Positions 12,371-25,210 of a stretch of DNA of 64,000 nucleotides are shown here, piece after piece (within the stretch, counting starts at the first letter, position 1; each line of letters begins with the position of its first letter). The stretch is taken from assembly GCA_033063855.1 (NCBI GenBank), contig CP093829.1:12989537-13053536 (forward strand), read 5' to 3'. The stretch is from Smittia aterrima (Eukaryota; Arthropoda; Insecta; Diptera; Chironomidae). Under the pieces are notes generated by a model that did not search any database, was not told the origin of the DNA, and saw only the letters and a program-made list of their open reading frames with translations. A program made the position numbers and the translations under genes.

Positions 12371-13613
12371 CTAAATGTTATTTCTTCGAACTAGCAGATA
12401 CTCCGAAAATTGTTGATTCTCAACACCACTTGAGTATCCGGTTGATGCTTCGAGTGAAAAACCAGAGTTGAGTAATCGGGTAACTACTTGAATTGAGTTG
12501 AGTTTACAATAACCTGTGAAGTAAAAAAAGAGTTAAAGCTTTGTTGTCATGTCTTAAGATAAGTTAATAACCATTTAATGGGAATCTTATAACTTGTCGG
12601 CCCTCAAATTGATTCCATGCGACGCCGGAACGTGCATCGAGTATGGCTTGATTGGTCTCTGGGAAGATTTCATCCAAAACACTCCGCTCTGATGACATGA
12701 GTATCCGCTCACCCAAGTCTGGTGATATTTGAAGCGCAACAACTTCATAACTGTCGCTATTAATCTTTTTGATTGTTGATGATTTCGTTCTACTTGGCGA
12801 TGGTGAGCGCGACTCCGATGTCTTAATTCCATTTTTCATTCGGTCTCGCTTCATTTGCTCGATTTGGCGAATCATTGCTGTCGACGACGAAGATAAACGA
12901 GTATAACAAAGTGAGTTGACATTTCGTGATCAATGTAAATGATCTATAAAGACGAATAGGAAGTAAGATACTCACGGACAATCTCAAAATATTTGGCTTC
13001 TTCTAACAGCAACTCGAGATCACAAAAATCCTCGGCTATCAAGAGCTTAGAGTTTCGCATGAAATTTAAAATGTGTCGGAACATATTTCCATCCCGATCA
13101 ATGAAGTAATGTTGCTTTAGTGAGTCAAGTACGATGGGAATGCTTCCATTAAAAAGTTTCGCAAGTCGAGAGTCAGGATATCTTCAGAGATAATTGAAAA
13201 TATCGATTTTCAATATTTTATTAAGTTTTAAAAATTTAAACGAGAGCTTACTTGGTTAAAGTTTCCAGTGATGACGTATAGATTGTTCCACCCACATCAA
13301 TGTGAACTGGAGCTGTGTAGCGACTAGCTGCAGCCACGCACGGAATCCCTGTAATTGGTTTCGTATGAATACAGCCCGAGGCAGATAATCCTTGATTTCC
13401 CGTCGGTGATCCCGTCGTGGGTGTGGGTGAGGATGAGTTTGAAGCTGGTGAAGTGGTTGGAGACGTGCTGTTTGAAAAGGCGAAGCAGAGGAAGAGAAAG
13501 CATAACCTTTATTTCTCGATTCACGAAGATATAATCTCAATATCAACCCACCTGATTTTAATTTGAGCGTTCGGGAACAATCTAGCGCTCGATGATAAAT
13601 CCCTGGGCTCCAT
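12371..13613 (-). CDS. twz: KCTD1/KCTD15-type BTB (T1) domain protein
   Basis: Complete five-exon model: 13552-13613, 13252-13467, 12976-13181, 12572-12877 and 12371-12513, 310 residues, all phases consistent. It starts MEPRDLSSSARLFPN and has a Ser/Thr/Pro-rich N-terminus (SPTPTTGSPTGN). The BTB domain follows from about residue 77 (APVHIDVGGTIYTSSLETLT, LDSLKQHYFIDRDG, ILNFMRNSKLLIAEDF). The C-terminal domain is KCTD1/15-specific (LGERI, VIRFPLNGYCKLNSIQV, QQFSEYLL). These proteins are pentameric BTB proteins; vertebrate KCTD1/15 repress AP-2-dependent transcription. The Drosophila ortholog is, I believe, twz; the symbol is from memory. The last intron has an unusual donor, GTTATT, and its 3' exon also begins GTTATT, so the terminal 47 residues are easily missed. 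The homology call is very secure. Confidence 0.92.
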
Positions 13614-14089
13614 AATGCTTTTGCTATCTCTGTCTCTCGGTTCAATATCACATTTTCGCCTGTAAGCCATTTGAAACGAGAAATTTTTTGTTGTTGTATA
13701 AAATTAATGTGTTCATCGAAAAAATTTCCTAAGGCAACATTTGATGCCAACGAAAAAAAAATTATGAAACAGAATTATAGAATAAATGTGATCGCTCATA
13801 CGCGCCAATCACCGACCAAACAGTTTTACACTCGAAGGGCAAGAAGACATTTAAGTTGATGTAAGAATTTAATGGAAACGATTGCGTGCTCGTCAACTCA
13901 ACGATTTGATATGTGAGCGAGTCTCCAACCTCAAACAATCCAATTAAGTTTTTAGATTCAATTAAAGGCTACGAACTCAACTCGCTTTTGACCAATAAAA
14001 ATTCCTTGAGATTCCCGCGAGCGCCCACTAAGTACACGTAGGGTGTCAACTCCGTGAAATTCAAATAAATTATGAGCAGAATCGGATTT

Positions 14090-14347
14090 TCAGATGATGA
14101 AGGAGAAAACATCAAATTGCAGAAACGCCGCTCCAAAAATATTCTTTCCAACGAGAGGGAATATAAGACAAGCTAATAAATCTTGTTTCAAATCAAAAAG
14201 CTGTTTCGTGCCTTCGAGGCGCAAAAACTTTTTATCTGTCCCGTTCCCGTTGAGTGGTCCGAGTGGTGAAGAAGGCGAATGAATGAGAGAGAGAGAGAGG
14301 AACGCAAGACTGACAAAGCTTCTTCTTGCTGTTAAGTTAAATTTCAT
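14090..14347 (-). CDS. weak candidate: ATG frame with signal-like N-terminus
   Basis: An 85-codon frame starts at a true ATG (14345-14347) and begins MKFNLTARRSFVSLAFLSLSLIHS, which resembles a signal peptide. The hydrophobic SLSLI part comes from a GAGAGA simple repeat on the plus strand, and the C-terminus (FGAAFLQFDVFSFII) does not look like a secreted peptide. No paralog or splice structure supports it. I regard it as more likely chance than gene. Confidence 0.15.
   Translation of the reverse strand: MKFNLTARRSFVSLAFLSLSLIHSPSSPLGPLNGNGTDKKFLRLEGTKQLFDLKQDLLACLIFPLVGKNIFGAAFLQFDVFSFII
14285..14300 (+). repeat. short GA simple repeat
   Basis: A run of gagagagagagag lies in the gene-poor region. 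It gives the false signal-peptide look to the overlapping minus-strand frame. Confidence 0.8.
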
Positions 14348-16466
14348 TGAGCCTTAGGTGATTTATAATGAGATAAATATTAAATTTCCTTTTGTACATC
14401 AAGAGTTTTATTTATTGTTTCAGAGACTCTAACATTCAATGCGCAACATGCGACGATTCGTGGGAGAGTTCAAAGTTTCGATTAATAAGCTTCAAAGTGA
14501 TTTAATGACTTCTCGAAACAAGGAGAGTTCAAGAATAATTTGAAACTAATTTATTTCAGTTCCACTCCGCAATCATTCATTTTAACTGACGTTGCTGAGT
14601 TGTAAGTGCCGGCTGCTACTTGAATTAGCAATCATTAAATTGCAGAAGAGTCGAAGGAAAAAGGCGGAGGCAAAAAAAGTTAATCACTTCTTGATGTTTT
14701 ATTTCGAATGACGACGATTTGAGTAAATTAAGGTTTAACGGTTCGAACAAGCCGCTCGCTTTCTCCTTTTCGCAAAAACAAAAAAATATATTTCTATTTT
14801 GTTACTGCCAAGTTTCCATTCGAGTTGCTTAAGGATTCATCGAACACCCGAAGGCTTAAAAAATTAATTGAATGTCATTGTACTCGAGGAAATATAAACG
14901 AGATTTCTCTTCTTTTGAAGCCTTTCTAGAGTATTTTGATAGGAGCCCGGGCTGTGATATCGCTTGTATAAATAAGTAGCAATGAGACTGCAATAAATAT
15001 TCATGAAAAACCGTATGAAAGGAAACCTCTAAGAGCAAACTTGTCGGAGAGCAATTTTCAATTGGTGTTTTTATTCTTTGTCACTTTTATATTTTCATGA
15101 CGACGCTGTATTACAAGACTCGGGGCTATTTTCATTCCCTCTCGCCGTTCCCTTTTCTTCTTTTTGCCTCTCCGCACATTCATTGTTTACTTGAATTGTT
15201 TTTGCTCTGCCGTCGAGCGAAAGGAAAGCTAATGATTTAAGTTGAGAAAACAAGCGAATTTAAGTCAAGAAGGCTAAGCGATTGATGAGAGAGAGATCCT
15301 AAAAAAAGCTCTCTCGACAAAAGATTTAAATGAATGAATGTTACTTGAAACTATTTTTGAAACATCAACAAACATTTTGTTATCCGAGATAAACAATGTA
15401 GAGTGAAGGAAAGAGAAGGAGTGATTTCAAAAGATAAATGGGACAGGAACATGAGATGATCGCAATCAAATCTCTCGAACCCTCTCGTCAGATGGTCAAC
15501 AACTTTTGTTTTCGCAACAAGCAATAAAAACTTTTCATTTTGTTAAGGGAAATTTGTGTTTGAGGACGGTCGAAGTGAACTTGATGAGGCAGGATTGATG
15601 ATGTTATTCTTGTCTGTAGATGCTCACAAAATCATCCCAACTCGTATGCTGCATGTACTTGATGGTGCGCTTCGAGCAAAATTCAAATTAAAAGTTATGT
15701 AAATTTCACCTCTTACATTGCAGGATTGGAGGTAACCTCTCTCTCTTGAAGGGAAGAAGGCAAAAGCGAGGACAGCTTTTAAATTAGAAAAAGGTTTTTC
15801 GGTTGAAGGAAAAATGAAATATTAACTTATCATCATCACATATCACATGAGAGAGAAGAATAATTGCGCAAAGTAAATATTTTACTTATTTTAATTCACG
15901 TTTCCCGCTTTCAAGACGATTCCTAATTTTTCATGAACTTTCCGCTTTAGCATCCGCCCAACTCACTCATCAAAAGTCTTTTCAAAAAAGAATTTTCTCT
16001 CATTTTGAGCAAACACAGAAATTTCCGAAAAAAATCTCGTTTTTCGAGTTGATCCATCAACATCCGCTCGTCATGAGAAGGAAAAGTTTCATTCTGTATT
16101 TTGAAAGGGTAAGTAAATTTTCGAGAACATTTCACATTGCACAAAATGTGTTAAATATGTTTTATTTTTCCCTCCAACTCTTCTCTGCTTTTTGAGTTTG
16201 ACGTGAAAGGTTGTTCGTATTTTACAGAAATTGACGTAAGTCATCCCTTCAGCATGTGGAGAATTAGTCAAACTTTTGTTGAGTTTGTTCTTAAAATGGA
16301 AAACCTCATTTGAATGAGCGATGGTTCCCTGGTGCAGACACGATTTCTGACATTTGAGACGCAATTTATTTGAAAAATTCATTAACAGACGTTGCTGTGT
16401 ATTAAGAAGTTGAGGATAGAGTAAAAGACTTCCTAAAAAAAGCGAAACGGCCTTAGGCTGGTGAAG

Positions 16467-18175
16467 AGAAAATCTTCAGAATGTTATCTATTTCATTTCA
16501 TAGTCCATCGAGTTGAATGAGACGCTCGAGGGCGAAGACTGTTCAAAACAAGCGAACCCATCACCCGAGAAGCTCACACATTTTTCGAAAGATATTTGAG
16601 AATGAGAATGTTTCGCCGCGAGGCCATAAAACGAACGCTGCTTCTACTTATAGAGAGTCTTCTCTTTTTCCTTTCCTTCAATATTGAACTCGAATCTTTC
16701 TAGGCGATAGAAAAAACAACACAATCTCGGATGACTCGCGGCTTTTCTAAATTTCCTCGTGGCTTCTCTCTGATCCTTACTCGAAATATCATTTCTTCCC
16801 TAACAAGACGAGAAACGCAATAGAAATTTATTCCCGTCCTCGAAAAATAATCATTTTTGGGAACTCGCGAATTGCTTCAAGCAGTGCTCTGAAAAATATT
16901 TGACTCAAACTCTAAAACGAAGCTCAACTTATTTTCATATTTTCTTCTTTTTTCGCATGTTATAATATTTACAGCCCGCGAGCACTTGCTAAGCTTTATA
17001 GCTCTTACATTTCATTCGAAAGGAGAAGGGGGAAAAGAGTGAATTTCTTGAGGAGCGGAGGGAATTTTGAGTTTCTTATTTGTGTTCGTATTAAAAGAAA
17101 AAGATTGTACTTTAGCGAATTTCCAACAAGCTCTCGTACTCATAATCTTTCAAGACGAGGTTCTTTGAAACTTTTTTTTTCGTTTGATTTTTCGAAGATA
17201 TAAAGCGAAAGAAATAGTCGCGTTATGAGCCTCAAGCCTTACCATCATTTCTCATCTCATCCCACGTTCTCTGCTCTGCTTTACAGGAAATTTGTGTTTT
17301 CAACATGAAAAATTATTCTTGCCATATAAATATTTCATCATGAAGAGATCATCAAAAGACGATGAAAACTTTAGGAATTTTAACATTCTTGAGCTTCACT
17401 CGATTTTTTCATTAAAGACTAAAACTGCTAGTCGCGACATTTGAGCTTTTTAAAGTACATCTCATTGAGTGTTTCAATTTATGCATGAGCGAAACTTTTA
17501 AAAATGTGATTTTCCACAATTTTTTTCATTCACTCACTCAGAATGAATGTATGCAAGAGTTATGAGAGCCTTAAGCGGTTTCTCATGATTAAACTTTAAA
17601 TTTGTTGAAAATATGAGAAAAAAATAAATGATTTTCACGTCAGTTTAAACGATTTTATGACGGAGAGGAAAAACATTTGAAATTAGTTTAGTTTATATTG
17701 ATGAAATTTAAAGAGCTTTTAAACAAAAAAAGCTCTTCACGAAAAGTTCAAAACTATTCTAACTACCCTATCTGATTAAGCTTATCATAATATTCGCGAT
17801 AAGAAAGTTGAACCCAAATTTAAAAAACGTCGCACCTGTGAACTAATGTGAATCGCTTCCGATGTTGATACCGAAGAACTTGATAATAAATAAATACAAT
17901 TTTGCTGTGCTGGTGTAACCCGCGGACTTTTGCTTCGCCTTTGGCACTTTTGGGACCAGTTTCATTTTAATTGCATCTCGTTTTTCCAATCTATCCTACA
18001 TCGCTCTCTCCCAAGCCGAACATATAACGCTATAGAGACGACGACGAGAAAAGCTCTCGAACAACGAACGGAAAAAAATTGAATGTGTGTGCACGATATG
18101 AGAAGAGGGAAAAAAAACTTCATGAAAAAGCGCTGGTGGCAAAATTTATATTTTTTATATTATTAAAAATATACA
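16467..18175 (+). repeat. copy 1 of a duplicated non-coding segment
   Basis: This stretch is collinear with 19152-20190. The first 135 bp or so (from gagaaaatcttcagaatg to gatatttgagaatgagaatg) match the second copy with only a handful of differences. Later matching blocks are AAAAACAACACAATCTC (about 16709), TTTCTCATGATTAAA (about 17579), GGGACCAGTTTCATTTTAAT (about 17952) and a CTCTCGAACxxACGGAAAA block (about 18054). Sequence between blocks has diverged and differs in length. No open frame is conserved between copies, so the repeat is non-coding. Its origin (tandem segmental duplication or a degenerate mobile element) is not clear. Confidence 0.75.
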
Positions 18176-19151
18176 TCAGTTCGTATACGTTTATGTGTTT
18201 ATATAGTTAACCGAATGTTAAATTACAGGTTCATAAAAAAATGGCGGAGACAAAAATGAGTTTCAGGTGCTGGATTTAATGAGGAATAGCCGAGGAGTTC
18301 GGCGCATCTGTCGCTGCATGACATTGTTTGTCTTATTTCACGCACAGAGACGACTGAAGAGCAAAATGACAATTTTCTTCATGAAGACAACGAACGGGCT
18401 TGTGGAGAGAATTTCAAGCCGTAGGGCAATTGAAGCAGATCATTAATGACGGTATAATTAGGGTTTGATAAAAAATTATGATAATTGCGATTGGCGACTG
18501 CAACTTCAAGTGTGCAACAAAGTCGAAGGAAAGTCAATGAATTGTAAATCAGAGACACGAGAAAATTAAATTTAACAAGATTTAATTACCTTTTGACACT
18601 CGACGTCGAAGGATCAAACGATAACATTTATTGACTTTTTATATTTAAGAAATATTATTTCCACAAAATAATTTCAATCAACAATTTTTTGTCTTCCCAC
18701 AACTTGGCACAACCTCAGAGTTTAACTTCACTTTCACAGCTTCAAACCAAGTCTGGATCGTGAAACGTTTGAAAACAAACTGAGCCGCAATGTTATGAAC
18801 AGCACAACATAAACCGATTTTCCTCGTCTGCACAATTTTCTCTCTCTTCAGTTTTTCTTTTTCTCTTCCACTCTCCGAGTCTCTAACTCTGCTGTTTCAG
18901 ATCGGCTTCAGAACAAGAAGACGTCAGTGAAGAGTTATCTGAAATCCTTAAAGCTCTCGCAATCGAGTGACTTACATGACGACTTCGTTAGAATTCTTTT
19001 GCAAGATTTTTTCTTTTAAAAATTTCTTGTTCGAAACCAGAAGCGCAAACTTCAAGCTTGGCAGATGAGCGGAAGCAGTTTGAGAAGAATTTCTGTTCAG
19101 AAACAAGGATCGCTAGAGGCAATGCTCTCAAAAAAAAACTAGAAGCAGCAA

Positions 19152-20190
19152 TGAGAAAAATCTCCAGAATGTTATCTATTTCATTTCATAGTCCATCGAG
19201 TTGAATAAGAAGCTCGAGGGCGAAGACTGTTCAAAACAAGCGAACCCATCACCCGAGAAGCTCACACATTTTACGAAAGATATTTGAGAATGAGAATGAT
19301 TTGCCGTGAGCCAGAAAAGCGAACGTTCTTTTTTGAATCTATTGAGACGACTCCACTCACTCTCTTCTTATAGACACGACGGCTTATGCCATAGATTGGA
19401 TTCGAGTCCTCGACTCAATATCATCCGAGGCGAGAAATAACGAAAAGAAGCAAATCGAACGAAAAACAACACAATCTCAAATGACTTTGGGCAATTCCGA
19501 AACTCCTCGTGGGTCTTCACTCGATTCTTTGCTCGCATACCTTTGTCTCGATCGCAATCCGGTTACGGAGTTTTGAAAGCGCCTCAAGTTAATTCGGATC
19601 GAAATTATAATGTTTGACGTGCTTTGCTAAGTTTAGAGTCCCTGCGGCCATTTCTCATGATTAAAGTTTGAAATTGCTCAATGAAGACTTCAGAAAAATA
19701 TAATATCAAGTTAATTGAAAAGAGCGCTCGTGAATAACACTTATTTGATCCCCGGGAAAATATTTTTGCTTTGACGGCTCAGTCTCGTCTGAGGCTTAAA
19801 GCTTTTTCATGCTCAAAAACAAAGAACCTCTGCTTGCATTCGACGTATTTTATGTCAAACATTCGATTCTCAGTGCGAGGCAAGAGCAATGTTAATGAAT
19901 AAATACACATCCTGCATGGCTTGCGGACATAAATTTCGCCTTTGGCCTCCTTTTCGGGACCAGTTTCATTTTAATTGCATCTCGCTTTTCCTCGTCTCTT
20001 TCGCTCTCACTCGAAATCCAGAGCAGGAAAAAAACTTTGCTGGTGGCGAGTAACAGCAAAATACAGGGCAAAATATAAAAACTCTCGAACGGAAAATTGG
20101 ATGTACGCATATGAAAGGTCCATGAAGAGAAATGCCTGAAGCTTGCTTCATATTTTTCATAATATTTATTATAATATTTTTAACACAGCA
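19152..20190 (+). repeat. copy 2 of the duplicated non-coding segment
   Basis: Shorter, collinear partner of 16467-18175. The start is nearly identical over about 135 bp, then AAAAACAACACAATCTC (about 19464), TTTCTCATGATTAAA (about 19651), GGGACCAGTTTCATTTTAAT (about 19956) and an ACTCTCGAACGGAAAA block (about 20079) occur in the same order. The copies start about 2.7 kb apart in direct orientation. No terminal inverted repeats, target-site duplications or transposase frame are visible. Confidence 0.75.
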
Positions 20191-21261
20191 CATCCCCATA
20201 GTTTGGCAATGAGTACTTGAAAGTTATGACCAAAATGCAAGCCGCCGTCGTTTTGATGTCCGACATCATTAAAACTATCTTGAAGATTGCAAAGTTTTTC
20301 TTTTATGACTCTCTCTGTCTCCATCTCACTCCCGCCAAACGACCAACAGTTGCACTTATCTCTCGACTTTTATGGCTTTAATGCCACAAACTGTTGCTAC
20401 TACATAGAATAAAGTTTTCCTTCCTTAATTACATTTAATTGCGTCCAATTACAACGATCGTCGTTTGCAAGTTGCACATTGCAATTAAATGCTGTAAAGG
20501 CTTTCACGCTAACATTGTCTCACCTTTTAATGTTCACGGCTGACAACGGATCAGTTACTGTTGACAACATACGCTGATCCAGCTTTATCGCCGACAGGCT
20601 CATAAAATTAATCGGATGAATTTTGAAAACGTTTTCGCTCGATGCTTTTCTCAAAAATGTCACAGGACGAATATAAAACCAACTTTTCACTGCAAATGAT
20701 CGAAACGAACTGACGAAGAATGAATTATGTTGAGCAACTCTCGGATACTCTCTCGTTTCCTTTCTCTCACTCTCATATGCTATCAGATAATATCTCTCGA
20801 ATCTTTAGAGCCTAAGGGTGGTTTTGAACATTTACTCGTGTTACAGTAACGTCTTGTCTTTTTCGATTAATTTCCGCGGTATATGTTTTGTTACGCCATC
20901 GATGAATCGACCCCAAATTTTATCTTTTAAACAAAACCTACATAAAATATTGCTGCTGCCTCCCGGCATCGCCTCGAGTGATCGCTATGAAATATTACGA
21001 AACGAGTTTTGAGTTTCGAGAAGAGAGTTTGAAACTGCGGGTTTAATGCTTGAAATTACTTGTGAACGCGGAGATTATTAGTCAGAGAAAACAAACTAGG
21101 ATCGATCATCTCCTTGCTTGAACAACTACTTCATAAACAAGGGGAAGAGCAGAAATGAAGTCTAATTTGCTCACTTTTTGCTTGTGCAACATAAAGCGCA
21201 TTAAAACATAGCATTAAAGCATAAAATTTATAATCGTTTCATTCATCTTCTTTTGATCATT

Positions 21262-21297
21262 CTCTCTCTCTCTCTTTCTTTCTTTCTCTTCCTCTTC
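21262..21297 (+). repeat. CT-rich low-complexity tract
   Basis: A run of (TC)n grading into (TTTC)n, about 35 bp, in the gene-poor region. A similar but shorter (TC)n tract is at about 25973-25988. Confidence 0.8.
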
Positions 21298-24200
21298 TCT
21301 TGGACGTTGCAAGAGTCTTGCAATAGCGGTAGTTATAAATTCACAAAGTGTTAAAAAGATAATTTCAGAAAGAGTGGAAGCTTAAATACACAGTTTAACG
21401 GCTGAAGCAACAACAAGAGAAGAAATTACGGGCACGATGTTAGATTAAACAAAAGGCGAGGAAGGAAATTGCTGACTCATCATTCATTAGCTTAGTCGTT
21501 ATTTACTCGATTACTTGAGCTTTAAATTACTGTAATGTCCTCATTAATAATTAACAAATCTTCGAACACGCCTTCCAATCCTTCAACAAGCTTATGAGAG
21601 TCAGTAGAACTTTCGGCGTTTTTGCGATTCACAACTAAAGATAACTCAAGAACGAGTTGAAATTTCCGCGAGCTACGAAGGCGAATGTTCCCTCTGAAGA
21701 CTCTTCGACTAGATCTATATTGAATTTAGACTTCCACTTTGAAGAAATTGCTGCTTAGAGTTGCTGGAGAAAAATGTACGAAGTATTGAACGCTCGGAGC
21801 TGTTGCTAAACCTCTACGGGCCTTTATACAATTTTTTTCTTTCCTAGCTTCGCTTTTTGTTTTTGAGGGGATCATTTAGAAAAGACGACACCATGTCGCT
21901 TCCCTCTTTAGCACGCGTAAAGTTTCGTCAACTTCAAACATTGTCAAGAGGCAACGAGCAAATATTTTAAGACACCGTCGAATCTCTTCGGGAAACTTTC
22001 CTTTGTGCTTTTAATGAAGCCCAAAAGGAGATGAAAAATATTTCGCCTTTGTAAAACGTAAATTTTTAGAAAATAAAATATTTACAGCCCTCGAGCAGTT
22101 GACTGCGTCAATTTCTTCGCGATTTGCCAACAAAAGAGATAAAACGAGACTTGCCTGAGACGTTTGGTGTGCCTGATCATCGATCGAAATGATTTTTAAA
22201 TGATTTTCGAGAGACTGAGATTCATAAAATTGCCTTAAGCACTCCCACGCATTCCTTTGCAAGCAAAGATCGCTCGTTTGGTATGCAATAAAAGCACACA
22301 CCACGTAAATAAATCACATGGGAAAGTCATTGTTGAAAATATTTTTCGATGCCCTCGTATGATCGAAGATAAAGTTTCCCCACTTACTTTTTCTTTGGTG
22401 ATTGTTGTGACATCACAAGTCGACGAAGAAATAAATTTTGATTTTCAAACGTTATAAAAATTAATTTCCGTGAGAAAAGTAAAGAATTTAGCAGACACTT
22501 TTAACGCGGGACTTAAATGATTGTGGTGTTCACATATTGAAAGCAAGAAAGAAAAAAGGTTGCGACCTCGATTAAAGGCCCGTAAGCCATGTCTCTGTTA
22601 GGAGAGCATCGCGAAGAAGAATACAATTCGTGACTTAACTGTGCGGCTTATTGTGGCTGGAGCGATGATGAGAATGGAAAATTTATTTCACTTTTTCGCA
22701 TTCTTTACAATGCACATTTTATTATATTCAAAATATCTTGCAGCGAATTCCCAAACTTTTTATTCTTCTTCTCTCACTCGTCGTCGTTTGCCAATATGAA
22801 AACTTTAAACATCGACTACGAGTCATGCTGAAACCCCAAGCGCTTTCTGCTCCATGAGAATAGTCCGTGAACAGTTTGAGGTGGAGCGCGGAAAAATAGT
22901 GATTCAAACATTTTTTTTATGCAACACCGTCGAGAGTGATTTGTATGCAGCGAAATGAATTTGTCTGCGATGACTTTATGATGATTGTTTACGGTCGTAA
23001 TTTGAATAAATCAAACTCTTGTAAAAGGAATAAAAAATCACTCGATGTTTGTTCTCATCGTTTTATTTTATCACACAATGCGCTAGTGATATGATCGCGA
23101 GGAGAGATGTCCTAAGGCGAGACATCAGAAATCCCACGCGAAAGACATAAACGTATCATGGTTGAGCTGTTTCTTGATCGCGATGATGTCTTGCTTAAAT
23201 CTGAAGATAATCTCATCGAATTGTGTTGCCAAAGCAAAACATTCGTCCACATTAATCGCCTCTCCACTGTAATGAAGACTCGCTCGTTCAGTGAAAGCAG
23301 TAAACGTCGAGCGAAACTAATTTTCGCTACTGCATTAAGAGAGAGAACGTTTTTATCAGTTTAACTACATCTTGACAACATTAACGCCATGCTATCGAAG
23401 CCAGCTTGCCATTTCAACATTTCTTACTGCTGCTCGTAGTCTTTAACGTTTTCTTCTGTTGCCTCTTCTAAATGATACATTTTTTAATTGCTGACCTTAG
23501 GCGATTTCTTCGTTCGTCGAAGCAATTTATTTAAATCAACTGTGCTTTTGGTAAGTCCGTAAATATTGTAATGTGGAATCTTAAAACGATTTCAACAGAA
23601 ATACGTATCAAACATGCAACCCCTTTTTGCCACAAAACTTTTCATTAAAATCTTTTGCGAGCAGTTCCACACACGCTCTTTTTCTTCGAAAAAAAAAAGA
23701 ATGTCAAACGTTTTCAAAAGCGATTCAAGATACACGATAACGAATCGCCCTAAGAAGTTTGTGATTGGCTAGCGGCAAAGTTTTGCGAACTCGTTTAATT
23801 TTAATTGCATGCCATTTTTCTCCTTTCGCACGACGGCATATAAAACATGACAAGGTGGAGCGACAAGAGGTGAAACTCCCTTTGGTGATTGATGTAATTT
23901 ATCATTGAAAACTCGCTCAGTTTTGTTTGTCGTGAGTTTGAAGACATATTCGAAATGCTTAGTCAAAAATATTAAATTGAAATTCATTAACTTTATGATT
24001 GGTGAAAATGAAATGCGCAAGCAGAGCAGGTAAAGCTTCTCGCTTGAATAATTGGGCAATCAAACAAATTTACACATCATTGATTTCATTATGAGTGCAT
24101 TCGGTTGCACATAATCATCGATTCATGTTTTCGAAAGGGATTTGCTAATTTGGCCAAACAACGATTTATATCCTGAAAGTGATTGGTTTTTGAGTTGAAT

Positions 24201-24360
24201 GAGCGAGAGAAATATTTCAGAGTTTGCTTTAACCCTCTCGTATTACCAAACTTTTCTATTTTCGGTGTAAAAACAACTTTTACGTCTCGAACGTCAAAAA
24301 CGAAACGACTTGAGGCGGTTAGAATGATAACTCGGGGCCATCATTTGCTGGAAAATCATC

Positions 24361-25210
24361 ATAGTCCATCGAGTAGACTATGAGAGCTTTTGGGGCTCAA
24401 CTGCTATGAAGCACTTATACAATTGTAGAGCGGATCTCAAACGCAAGATATTTGAGAACGAGAACGTTTTGCCTTAAGCAACGAAAGCGAATCTACAGAG
24501 TTCTGTCGGCTCTGCTTCGAGTTTCCTCATCGCAAAATACGAGAAATTGAATCGAACGAAAAAACAACACAATCTCGAGTTGCTCGAAGCATTTCCGAAA
24601 CTCCTCATAGGCCTTCAGTCGATTCTCACGAGATCCTTTTGCTAACAACGTTATATACCTTTCGACTTCAGTCTCTCCCTCTCTTTCGCTCGCTTTTTCA
24701 TTCCTCACCTTTTGTTTTTCCTTGCATGCAAATTCTGCCGAAATTATTGGAAAGTCAGAGTTTTCCTCCGACAATGGTCAACAAGCTTTTGTTTTCAGAA
24801 TAAACAATGGAAAAGTTTCGAATGGTTAAGGAAATTGTTCGAGGTATGGAAGTTGATAAATCGGAACATGATTGAAGAAGATTCATGTACGCCTAACGAC
24901 GGAATCAAACATCGGATTTCCTTTAAAATTTGTGAAAACTACAAGAAGTTTCACTCATTAATCTCTCGGTGCTTGGATTCATTCTGAATTTTGGTTTTCC
25001 CTTCGCAAAGTTTGCAATTGCTTGCAGAAACATAAAAGCCGAATTCGAGAGAGCGCGAATCAGAAGAAAAACTTTTCATCTCTCGGCGAAAGAATGTTTC
25101 TTCCTTTTTTAATGAACCCAGCGATATTTTGTCGTCGCTCAAACAACAGCGTAGATATTTATATTTTCCTTATAATGAAATATTTACAACCCTTAAGCGA
25201 TTGGGTAAGC
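24361..25210 (+). repeat. diverged third copy of parts of the 16.5/19.2 kb repeat
   Basis: The stretch starts with CATAGTCCATCGAGT, as in the other two copies. It contains AAAAAACAACACAATCTCGAG (about 24558) and a match to TTCCGAAACTCCTC of copy 2 (about 24594). It ends with ATATTTACAACCC (about 25181), similar to ATATTTACAGCCC at about 16967 and 22079. A block at about 24774-24840 (GGTCAACAAGCTTTTGTTTTC) also resembles 15493-15530. The copies are old and patchy, so the boundaries are approximate. Confidence 0.5.

Noticed and set aside
14737..14752. GGTTCGAAC motif resembling a tRNA B box (also near 28959)
   Set aside because: No matching A box or cloverleaf arms at the required spacing on either strand.
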